From Bidens hawaiensis (taxonomy: Eukaryota; Streptophyta; Magnoliopsida; Asterales; Asteraceae): a DNA stretch of 64,000 bases. The stretch covers positions 369,912 through 433,911 of the forward strand of contig JAIQDT010002051.1 of the NCBI GenBank assembly GCA_021521415.1, read 5' to 3'. Below are positions 46,501 through 56,754 of this stretch, in pieces (positions within the stretch are counted from its first letter, which is position 1; each line of letters begins with the position of its first letter). The notes beneath the pieces are model-generated. The model was not told where the DNA came from, did no database searches, and saw nothing but the letters and a program-made list of their open reading frames with translations. Both the position numbers and the translations under genes were made by a program.

Positions 46501-46799
46501 GCAAACATCCCTTGACCATACGTTCATCAAGAATAGTAGGATCAGTTGATTCATCGTGTATCTCCAAAATGTCTCTTAATACTTGCTCAGACCCAATAAT
46601 CTCCCTTCCTTGAACAATGGATTTAACGCATTCTTATTCTAGCTTGGCGTTTTTCATGAATTCCTCACGATCTCCTTAATGATCACGGTATTTGCCGTTA
46701 AGCCTTTAGAATCGACCTGAAAGGTTCCATCTTCTCGCTAGTCCCCTCCAAATAAGCACACATGTTGTGGTTCACTACAAAGTCTTTAAATTTCACCAT
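43503..46799 (-). pseudogene. S2 env-like ORF
   Basis: It starts MVKFKDFVVNHN at 46799. Pieces in order are FKFMVHVIVHFLRHRKGGYE (46395-46455), KSEKEIPVFRALFGPLNDPD and SGSDMENEIVRKHKFVPIGG (45970-46150), a Lys-rich stretch, a coiled-coil-like part (KVESQDVKIISLVEENDHLR, near 45280-45340) and an acidic part with ten Asp (44752-44781). Then come KYELAKMLDVSMEDLIFYFE (44470-44530), a conserved end with LRYSRP near 43880 and YDVIRVYDPMWLVNCSLKD (43690-43750). Stops and shifts break it. Its function is unknown; the location is that of the Sirevirus env-like gene. No membrane segment or signal peptide is clear in the conserved parts. Confidence 0.75.
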
Positions 46800-49225
46800 C
46801 TGTCCGCACACAAACAATAAAAAACATGTTAGAAAATTTCTCAACAACGTGTAAGTAATGCTTATCCACGTATAAGTTTTGCAACGTGTAAGTGTCAACA
46901 TGAACGTGAAAGTTTATACACGTATAACTCTGGAATGTATAACTTCGTAAATTAAATGATATCAACGTATATGTACTCAACGTGTAAGTATGAATAAGCT
47001 AAACAACGCATAAGATTTGACAAATTATGCGCCGTATAATTCCTTAGACTTATACGCCGTATAATTTTCAACTTATGCGTTTTACACAGTTAGGTCAAAA
47101 TCATACTTGACAAATCAGACAACAATAGTCAACAAAACATGGACACAAATGTTCGTTTAAGCATCATTGTTGATTGTTAATCAAAAGCCCCTTAATTAGA
47201 ATCCATTTACAAGTCCAATTGAGTTTAAAAAAATCAACACTGTTCAAAGCAGGTTAAACAAACACAAATCCAATATATGAACATTGATTTTACCTTGAAT
47301 CGATCTTCTGTTGTGCAAATCAAACACAAGAATCAAATTCACAGCTTATAGGGCGAAAAACAAACAAGATATACGGACACAGATTGACAACGTTTAAGTT
47401 TGTTCAACCAGAAACGTATAAGCGTAAATGATAGTTCCAACGTATAACTTGATATAAATAGTCTACACTTATAAGTCGTATAATTATTTGACTTATACGC
47501 CGTATAATTCATATATACTTATACGCCGTATAAGTTTAATACTTATACGTTGAACTGTTCAATCAACGTTTAAAACAGACAAATTTCACTCATTCGAACC
47601 AAAACAAGTCCAAATTAATGACCTTGATGAACACTCTTGAAATTTAATCCCAATTAGAACAATTTTTGATTCAAACAACCATTTTCACATTTCGAACATA
47701 ATCAAGTCCAAATTAATGACCTTGAAAAATTCATTTGAACTTTTAATAACAAAGTTTGAATATTTTTGCCAAAAACAACCACTCGATTCAGATTCTTGGA
47801 TATCCAAACCCGATTAACCATTCACCAAAATCGAAAATAAAACAGAAATGTAAAATCTTTTTGATTTATAAACAAAAGTTGTAATCAAACAAAAATTTTC
47901 AAAACTTTAAACTAGAAATTCTAATAAAATGAACCTAGAGAAACATAAAGAAACATATTTTTTTGAGTTGAGCAAGAAATCATATTGATCAATCTGTTCT
48001 TCCATCATGGTTTTATATTTTGGCTTTATTATGTCTGATGTTAAGCGTAATCATTGGTACGGTTGTCCACTTAAACTTTTAAACTAAAGATTCAGAGACA
48101 TCAGTGATACAATTAAGGTTCAGTTTAGCACATAATATCATAACATGATTAGATTCTAATCTTGACTAAGACTAGATTTGATTTTTACCATGTCACCCCA
48201 ACTTGACTTAAACCTTAGAACCAACAGATCAAAACTTTTTAAAACTTTTTATTTAGAAATCATAGCAACAATTTTCCACAACAAGGCATACCCCCGTTAT
48301 CAAGCAATACCCTAAGTTTCTTTTACCATGGATGAGTATGCACGATTTCTTAAGTCGGCTTGCAGACATTGTATCTGTTGGGGTCTGTTTATTACTGGTA
48401 TTAAGATGCACGTAAGGAGGAACAATGTATGACTAACAGCGTGTTTTGATCAAGTCAGTAATGAGAGTTGTACAGAGTACAAAGGGATCGAAGTTTAATG
48501 ACTTAGGGTTCACTTTTAGAGCATATTTTTAAATATTCACCGAAATGAATACCCAGATGATAAACCACATAAAAACCTCAATGGTTACAGAAACCTAGTG
48601 CATCCCATCAATACATAATTTAAGGCCATAAAACATACACTGTTGAAGTGCAGAGTGTGTATTAGACACTTAAAACACTTTTATTAACACTTTATTTTTG
48701 GTGATCTACAGAAACATGAGGCTTGAGCATGACAGGTTATTAATTGTCTGCCATCATCACCAAGACTTTAGTGCTAAAATGCTAACCCATCTTTCAATTT
48801 GGCTAGTTAGGTTTATATCACTTATTCCCTTACTTATTTGTTTTCAAATCCTCACAATGCACCAACGTTAAGCAATAGATTTTTATACCACATTTTACCG
48901 GTACTTGGAACAAGATGATCAATGTACTATCATTTTTCCTTTATGTTTCAAAACTCATTTTGAGGAGCATTTTCTATTGTTTTTTTTATTTTTTTTACAT
49001 TTTTCAATGTTTTTGGATTTTATACCCTTTTCAAATGTTTTTGTATTTTAAGTTTTTTAATTTTTTTTTGTATTTTTTCCCAAACTATTTCTCCTCCTAA
49101 AATCAAAAACCATTTAAAAAAAGAATATTTACAAAGAAATTTGACCTCGATGAATGTCTATTCAAGGTCGGAATCCATAACCTCGGGATCACCCACTTTT
49201 CCCATATCCCATATTCTTAATACCA
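46800..49225 (-). other. S2 spacer between pol and env-like ORF
   Basis: There is no gene. It has dense TATACG palindromes: the 15-bp TTATACGCCGTATAA occurs exactly three times (47050-47064, 47494-47508, 47519-47533), with near copies around it, for example TTATGCGCCGTATAA near 47026. The block at about 48200-48420 matches the S1 spacer. The aromatic plus-strand frame at 48915-49100 is low-complexity AT-rich DNA. Confidence 0.75.
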
Positions 49226-51760
49226 TTAAGCCCCAACAAATACAAAAATCGTTTTTTTTTTGAAAGCTTTAGTAAAAAGATTAGCTTTTTGTTCGTCGGT
49301 GTGAATTTGGTATACGCTGATCAAATTCTTTTCGTAGCAATCACGAATGAAGTGATACCATGTATTGATATGTTTAGTTTTAGAGTGACTTACCGGGTTC
49401 TTAGTTATGGATATAACAACAGTGTTATCTACAAAAATAGGAGTAGTAAGAAATTTCAAACAGTAATCGCGTATATGTTGTTGTATTCATAAAACCTGAG
49501 AACAACTGGAAGCAGCCACGTACTCAGCTTCACATGTAGATAGTGATAAAATTGTCTGCCTCTTACACTGCCATGTCACTAACCTATTTCCAAAGAATTG
49601 ACAACATGCAGTGGTAGATTTAGCATTCAGCTTACAGCTTCCATAATCAGAATCAGAAAACGCTCTCAGCTAAAATACATCGTCTCGTGGGTACCAAAGA
49701 CTTACCCCTGGACATCCATTTAGATATCGAAGTATCTGCTACACTAACGATAAGTTAGAGACTCTTGGATTGGATTGATATCGGGCGCACAAACAAGTAG
49801 AATACATGATGTCTGGCGTTGATGCAGTAAGGTACATAACGGAACCAATAATAGAATGGTAGAGTGTTTTGTCAACCTTCTCTCAGGAGGGATCAGGACC
49901 CATTCCATGATTAAGAGGTTTAGGGGTGCACATCGGCGTTGAGTCAGCCAAATTGAACTTCTCGAGAATATCTTTGACATAATTTGTCTGGTGAATAAAG
50001 ATACCATTAGACATCTGTTCGACTTGCAAATCCAAGAAAAACTTCAAATCTCCCATAGCGCTCATCTCAAACTTCTACTTCATAACTTCCTCAAAATATT
50101 TGCACAGAACATCTTTTGTCGACCCAAAGATGATATCATCAACGTAGACTTAGACTATCAGTAAATGACCATCTACTTCCTTCATGAAGAGTGTACAATC
50201 GACGGTGCCACAAACAAAGCTATTGTCTAATAGGTGTTGAGACAATGTTTCATACCAAGCTCTCGGGGCTTGTTGTAATCCGAGTTCGTACTCCAGTATT
50301 AAGTATAGTAACAAATGAAACTCTGGTCGATTTGACTTTGAGTTCGTAATCCAGTATTAAGATCACCAATAATATTCTCTTCTCGGTGATATGATAATGT
50401 TCGAGGAATAACTTCTTCAGGAACCACCACCTTAGTTGGAAGATTAGTGACGTTTTCCTCTCCAACCACTTCATCAAAAACAGGATCAGACACAGGTGTA
50501 GGTTGAACCAAAGATTTAATCACATCATCATGATATTCACCATCATCATCAAAGGATGGTGTAGCCGGTGTTCTTCAAATGGATCATCAACATCAGGTGA
50601 CGGGTCACCAGTAAAGAGTGGAACTTCTAGTGTAGTAATTTCTTCACTAATAGCTTCACTCAAATGTTGTTGAAATAAAAGTGTGACCATTTCATCAGTG
50701 ATTTCCTCTTCAGGAAATGAAAAAAAACTCCACAAGCTGTCATAGTCAAACATCCACGAATCGCCCTTTCGTTAAATAGGAGTAGCATAACGTTGACAAT
50801 AAACATGTTGCACTTGCACGATCCGGATTTTGCTAGGTAAGAATACACGTTGTAATGGACTAGCATAACCAACAAAGAATCTCTCAACAAACTTAGCACC
50901 AAATTTACCATTAGGTTCAAGAACAATACATTGTGATCCAAACGGTTGAAGCCACTTAAAATTCGGCTTTCGACGATTAAGCAGCTAGAAACAAGTTTTT
51001 CCAAACATCTTTACCGTTAGAACGTGGTTTAGAGTATAACGAGCCGAGGCAACTGCTTCTGACCAAAAGCTAACTGGTATTTCGAATCAGCCAACATAGC
51101 CCTTGCTGTTTTAATTAAAGTCCTATTCTTTAGTTCAATGACCCCATTCTGTTGTGGTGTAAAAGGAGCACTAAATTCATGAAGAATACCATGCTCATCA
51201 CAGTATTGAAGCATTCGGTTGTTCCTGAACTCAGTACCGTTGTCGCTTCTGATTCTTCTGATCGGCAGATTATATTTGTCGATGCCATAGCACTGATTCC
51301 TTTTCTGATGGCTTGGTGACAAAGCACTTAATAGTGCCTTGAGTAGACGATGTACTACCCATATTAAGAACATAAATATAATTCTCTCGTGGTGCCTTCA
51401 TTAATACCCATTCATCTGGTATCTTAAATCCTGGCTTCAGAATCAAACATTATTGACTTGTAAAGTGAGTTGAGAAGCCTTTGTCACATATTTGAGAAAT
51501 ACTCAACAGATTATTCTCCAACTCAGTGATGTAATTCACATTCTCGAACATCACTTTCCCGTTCGATAAAGTACCCTCACCAACAATTTGTACTTCTTGA
51601 TTTCCCGCAAACCCCGCATATCATCCTCGAATAGATTTAACATTCTTTAGCAAATGAAGAGTTCCAGTCATGTGTTGAGAGGCTCCACTTTCCATTATCC
51701 AATGTGAATCATTGGATCTTGAAAGCCCCTACAAAGTATGCGATTAGTGAAACAAGGAAA
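49226..51760 (-). pseudogene. S2 pol: protease, integrase, RT with deletion, RNase H
   Basis: Protease near 51690-51720 reads IMESGASQHMTGT, with Glu in place of the catalytic Asp. The integrase core is at 51029-51373: RIRSDNGTEFRNNRM, FTPQQNGVIELKNRT and ARAMLADS are clear. The region LSYHREENIIGDLNTGLRTQ (50340-50410) jumps at about 50285 straight into QQAPRAWYETLSQH. The first half of RT, present in S1 at about 37640-38120 including YQLDVKSAFLNG, is therefore missing (roughly 500 bp). The catalytic YVDDIIFGS is intact near 50130. RNase H remains include AISITKNPVSHSKTKH and TDEQKANLFTKAF (49226-49440). Frameshifts and stops occur throughout. Confidence 0.88.
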
Positions 51761-54700
51761 CCCAAGACATCTTGGTCTTGGGCTGGTTCACTTTTTAATT
51801 TAAAACATCCTCAAATTCATCATATTCACAATTAGACAATGACCCAGATGAACATGAAATCGATGAAACAGACTCAACAATTGTTCAAAAATTCGATTAA
51901 CAAGTTCATTAGAAGACTGGACAGCTTGGTCATTTTGTTCAATAGGAGGTTTAACAACTAGGTGGTTTAACATTTTCATCTTTTATTATAACCTTTACCA
52001 CCCAGTTCTGCCTGACATAACTTTTCTTCTTATAAAAACCACCATTTGGCTTCTTCACATTTGAAGACTCACCGACCTCAAAATTGTTTTTGAATAATTC
52101 CTTCTCCACAACCCATTTTAAAAGTTTTATGGGTGTAGATGTAGGTCTCACAGATGAAACATTCACTTGTGGTTTCTTGGTTACCACATGCTTTCTAACT
52201 TCGGAAATAGAGAATCGTTTAGGACATGAGTAGAACAAATGTCCTTCCTCTTTACAACAAAAACATTTCCTCCCATTAACAAACTTGTTAATATGAGAAT
52301 CTTGATTCTCTTCCATATCTCTTTCAACTTTATGTCTATAAAACTCAGTATTATATTTCTTCCTAAAGATGGCCTCTTATTATTCGTCAGGGGCTCACCT
52401 TTAACAAACACAATCTTTTGAAAACATGTTGTAGTTTTACAGACTCATTGCTACCCTCTTTGAACCCAATTCCTTTTCTTTTATAGTAAAAACTGGTTTT
52501 AGGAAATTTTGAATTCTGATTACCAGTTTTATTTGATTGAGTTTCAGTTCTGGTTTTAGCAGTATGATTACCAGTTTTAATACGTACTTGAGGTTCAATT
52601 TATGTTTCAGACAACACAAATTCAAGAGCTTGTCTTCCTACCTCACTCGCACATTCAGAACTATGAGTAGAATTAACATCTTGCCCATCACATGATGAAA
52701 TATCATGATGTGGTAAATCAGGCACCACATTCATCGCCTTAAGAAACACTTCAGGTTCTTTTGGAACATAAGACCTCTGTATCGGTGGCCGTACAACATG
52801 ATATTTCGGTACCTCTTTTGGTACAATATGATCAAGGTCATATGATGAGGCGGAATAGCTTTTAAGATTAGTTTCAACTCTTTCAGTTTCAATTTTAGTT
52901 AATTGAAGTTCTTTTTTAAGTTCCACTTTCTCGTCAACATGCCTATTGATGGCAAATTGTTTATCCTTTACCGTGTGCTTAAGCATTGAGATCGTATACT
53001 CATTTTATAGGATTTTCACCCACAAGTTCTTTTCACATGATTGAAGCTTATCATAAGCCTCTTTTATACTTTGATAATCATGAAAAATTTTGGTATAGTC
53101 GGATATTAAAGAATTAATCACAAATTCTTTTTCATCATATGAATCACAAATACATTTAACCTCTTGAGTAGAAAATGTTACATGTCCAGCCACGTTTGCA
53201 TGATGAGTGGATCTAATTGGAACATCTTCTCTTCTTACTTCCTCAAATTTCACTGGAACATCTTTAACTGGCACAATTTCTTCACTCATTTCTTCAATAC
53301 TTGATTCCAATTGAGATTCCTCAAATACAGTTTCATCTTCATCATCAACTCCAAAATCTATCTTTCCATGAGGAACTTCCTCAACATTAAACCAACCTGC
53401 AAAACTTTCATACACATCAAGAGGTACAAATGATTGAAAGAAATCATTTCAAATGGAATCCAAACTCTTAGCTAATTCAACACTTTCATCAACATCCTCA
53501 TGTTCTACATCTTCCACTGCTTCACCTGCATTCACAAAGTTTATGTGTACCTGCTCTCCAGCTTGATCCTCACCAATTACTTCGACAACATTTTCCATGT
53601 GAACAATAGTATTCCAGTTGAAACCTTCATCCAATTGTGCAAGGCACGCTTTTGATGACGAGGCCTCGGGCTTCTTTGATGATTTAGCTGGTGCAGGAAA
53701 GCTTTCTCCCCAACTTCTGGATTCGTGCATTCCCTCTTGAAGTGACCTTTCTCTTTGCATAGAAAACAACGAACCTTTGACTTATCAAATACCAACTTTG
53801 AAGTCGTCCCATCAAGACAAATCTTACCAGTAATTTCCCGAAATATTTTAGCTCTTCGGACAACACTAGAGATACACCAGGGAATATCCAACATCTCCAT
53901 TTCCTCATGATCGATTTGATCATAATCCTCTTTTGTCATGTTGTAATTTCCAATTCGCTTAGTAATTAAACATTCATATGCTCTTGAAAATTTTTAGCAG
54001 CCAATCCAATAATGTTCCTGATGTTAACCACTATGTTACATTGCATAGCATCAGATGATGAAGTCGAGGACTTTGAAGATTGATCAGGATTAGGGTTGGT
54101 TCCAGTGTAGGAGCTTGTGTAATGTGGTATGTTAGATGATTAACTTGATTGAGAACTACCACCAAAACTACTATTTGTGACACAGATTGTGATGCATTGA
54201 AGTATAACCCGATATCATGAGTTATAGTATTACTCTTCATCTTTTTCTTCTTGCGAATTTCAAGCTCTTGTGCTTCCAAGTTTTCAATGAATCGAGCTAA
54301 AGTCAATCTAAAATATGCAATCGGTTTCGATTGTTGAATCATAATGAAAGTTTCCCATTCATCAGATAAAGAATCAACAAGCTTGTCAATGTACTCATAA
54401 TCTTGCATATCAATTCCCAATCGCTTCATCTCATTCATCAAATGACAGTACCTCTCAGTCAATTGTGCCATTGATTCACCTTTGACCATAGTGAATATAT
54501 CAAATTCCTTCCTTAAAAGAGCAATATTGGACTTTTCCCATGTCTGGATTCCCTCTGTCTTTGTTCAATAAAGCTTCCCAGATTGAGTGACATGAGCCAT
54601 TGTGTTGTAGTAGTTGAAAAATCTCAGATTTAATGGTTTGTTGAAAAAGATTCATCATCTTCTTTTCCCTAAGATATCTTGGTTTCTCACCTTCAGGAAT

Positions 54701-54932
54701 TTGAGATAAACGATGACTAGTACCATTCTCATTTCGTTGAATGACATATTCCACCTCAACAGCGCAACAAGTTGACAGCATGAACATAGGTCTCGAACTT
54801 ATCAGCCCAACTTGGATAATCTTCCATCTTTAAAAGCTTCGGGGGCTTAGTAGACGTTTCCATTTCATTCTCCAAATTGATATTTTGAAGTATTGGAGAC
54901 GTGTGTGTCACGAAAGCATTCAAATCTTCCAT
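51761..54932 (-). pseudogene. S2 gag
   Basis: It starts MEDLNAFVTHTSP at 54932. The Gag core domain follows (IFQLLQHNGSCHSIWEALLN and MVKGESMAQLTERYCHLMNE, 54480-54660). Next is LARFIENLEAQELEIRKKKK near 54260. The pre-knuckle stretch YDQIDHEEMEMLDIPWCISS is at about 53865-53925, and an intact CCHC knuckle (CFLCKEKGHFKREC) at about 53720-53765. An acidic region and a coiled coil are at 52600-53415 (EEVPHGKIDFG, DKQFAINRHVDEKVELKKEL), and a second CCHC (CFCCKEEGHLFYSC) at about 52225-52270. At roughly 3.2 kb this is a long Gag region, as in Sireviruses. At least six frame changes or stops separate the pieces. Confidence 0.85.
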
Positions 54933-55523
54933 CGTTGCAAGAAAATCAAGAAAACAACACTTCTGGCATATATGTTTATGAACGGCTAAAAGACTTAACT
55001 GACTTACACGGCGTATAAGTCAAAGAGAACTATACGGCTTGTAACCCCACAACATATAACCCAAACTGATATGTATAACAAATATACAGATAAGCACAAC
55101 GTGTAACCCACTGATACGATAAGAATAATGATAAAGGCGCACATATACTTATACGGACAACTAGCTTTTACGGCGAATAGCCAACTTATAAGCTACACAT
55201 ACACACTTATACGCTGCATCATCTGTTCAAACATCATGATCTGGAATATGATTATTAGCTCAAATATGATGAATTAACTCGTGCAGAAATGATCAACAGA
55301 TGTAGAAAACATAATTCTGAGTTTAATTCAAATTTGAAACGTATATGAGTGAATAATTGAAGATTAAGTAATCGGTTATAAACTTTGATAGTCATATCAT
55401 TAAATACTATGAATGTGTTATGCAATGTAACATTGCGGTTAACATTAAGAACATTAATGCATTGACGGCTGAAAATGTTCAAGAGCATATGAATTTTCTA
55501 GGATCCGTCCTTGAGTCATATGG
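54933..55523 (-). other. S2 leader with an inverted gag segment
   Basis: The gag-free leader between primer-binding site and gag ATG. At 54990-55215 it carries many CGTATAAG/CTTATACG motifs. At 55420-55494 on the plus strand is a gag-derived stretch (encoding NALTAENVQEHMNFLG) that lies opposite to the element's own gag. It is an inverted repeat of 53972-54046. The frame at 55255-55488 on the minus strand is its antisense shadow. Confidence 0.75.
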
Positions 55524-55536
55524 CTTTGATACCACT
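55524..55536 (-). promoter_or_regulatory. Primer-binding site of S2
   Basis: Plus-strand CTTTGATACCACT reads AGTGGTATCAAAG on the minus strand, continuing into CC; TGGTATCAAAGCC differs from the initiator-Met-tRNA site by one base. It touches the 5' LTR edge at 55537. Confidence 0.85.
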
Positions 55537-55943
55537 TGAAAGACATCATGCCCAATCATAATATGACATGATAAGGATAGATAACTTTGTGTTTACTATA
55601 CTAAATCATATGGCGGAAACATATAAATAAGGAATTGACCACATATTCATGCTCTTAATCATCATTATATTCATATAACATTCAAAGTACATATGTGAAT
55701 TGTCTCTGATCAAACTTCCAAAAACTATTTAGAATATGACATTTTAAGTCCTATTTATACATTCACCTATGCTGTATAAGTCATTTCTGGCGTATAAGAC
55801 TTATACGCCATGTGTAAGTTTTATACGCTGGCTTGACTTATACGCCCCTAAAATCTTTTTAATATTGACAATTTCAGTCCCTATAATATACAAATATGAC
55901 ACTTTAGTCCATAAGACCTAGCATTAGAAAATATGCTCTAAAA
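55537..55943 (-). repeat. S2 5' LTR (about 407 bp)
   Basis: It starts TGAAAGACATCATGCCC on the plus strand and ends at CTCTAAAA. On the minus strand the first bases are TTTTAGAGC, where the 3' LTR has TGTTAGAGC, so the TG is mutated. A 23-bp palindrome is at 55788-55810. The right edge was set by alignment with the 3' LTR and by the resumption of S1 env-like sequence. Confidence 0.75.
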
Positions 55944-56754
55944 GATGTTGATAAAATTGCTACAACGTTATTTTAGAAGAAAGGTGACGTATATGAACCT
56001 GAAAAGGGTGAGATTGTCAAGACTCGAGTTGATCTGGCTAAAATGTTAAATGTCACTGAGGATGAGTTCAATTTTGATTTTGAACAAGAATTGGGTGGAG
56101 TTTGTAATGATAAAAAAAGTGTTTATGCCTTCTGACGATTATGTTTTGGAATAGGTGTTGGTAAAAGAACCCATTAGATATGTACACCGGATGATCGAGA
56201 ATTTGGTGAATTTAGTGAAGATTTTGATGAAGATATTGAAATGATTAGTCAGGAATTTGATGAAATTGGTAACCAATTGAAGATAAGGTGACTACCAAGA
56301 GAAAGAATGATTGGTTCAAAGATCATCAAGTTGAACCTGAAAACAATGTCTATGACCAGTTAAGTACTACAAAAATACAAAGAAAGATGATGCTTTGGGT
56401 AAGTGTATAAGTATAGCTTATTTGAAAAAGATCTGAAAGATTGTTGTGAAGAGACAATTTGGAATGCAATACTTTGAAAGTCTGATGGAGTTGAAGTCTT
56501 TACCTTGGCATGATGTCAATGACAAATGTCAAAAGAAGTTGTTATATGCTCCAGTAAAAGGTAATATTACAGAGATATCATTTGTGCGACAATCCAAGTG
56601 TGGACTAAAGAGCTGGACTCCACAGAAACCTAAGCTGCATGTCTCTCGAATCAAGAAAGATCCAGAAACTTGGGATTTTGTCAAGACTTTGAGATATTCG
56701 AGACCTGAGTCTTTGAAAGTCATACTGCAACATCATATAACAACTCAGTTTTAA
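55944..56754 (+). pseudogene. S1 env-like ORF, second part
   Basis: It continues the S1 env-like frame after S2, starting near KDVDKIATTLF. VDLAKMLNVTEDEFNFDFEQ (56025-56085) matches YELAKMLDVSMEDLIFYFEK of S2. An open stretch at 56446-56754 has QFGMQYFESLMELKSLPWHD, LKSWTPQKPKLHVSR and LRYSRPESLKV, all with partners in S2 near 43870-44150. After RYSRPESLKV the match fades, and S1 is not traceable beyond about 56760. Several stops lie before 56446. Confidence 0.8.

Larger units (their letters stand above)
43120..55943 (-). mobile_element. S2: minus-strand Sirevirus-like copia element inside S1
   Basis: On the minus strand the order is 5' LTR (55537-55943), primer-binding site, leader, gag, pol, spacer, env-like ORF, polypurine tract and a shortened 3' LTR (43120-43324). 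S1 env-like sequence stops at 43119 and resumes at 55944, so S2 sits inside S1. S2 and S1 are of the same family: gag, pol, spacer and env-like ORF match in order. No clean target duplication was found, because the 3' LTR lacks about 200 bp at its outer end. An RT deletion and a protease change show S2 is also dead. Confidence 0.85.

Noticed and set aside
48915..49100. Phe/Tyr-rich small ORF
   Set aside because: It is a T-rich low-complexity stretch in the S2 spacer, with no counterpart in S1.
43120..55943. Idea that S1 and S2 are two neighbours in tail-to-tail order
   Set aside because: The S1 env-like frame resumes at 55944 with the next conserved motifs, so S2 is inside S1.
55745..55943. 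Reading the shared 205-bp block as the whole S2 LTR
   Set aside because: The canonical primer-binding site lies at 55524-55536, which puts the LTR edge at 55537; the block is only the half that survives in both copies.
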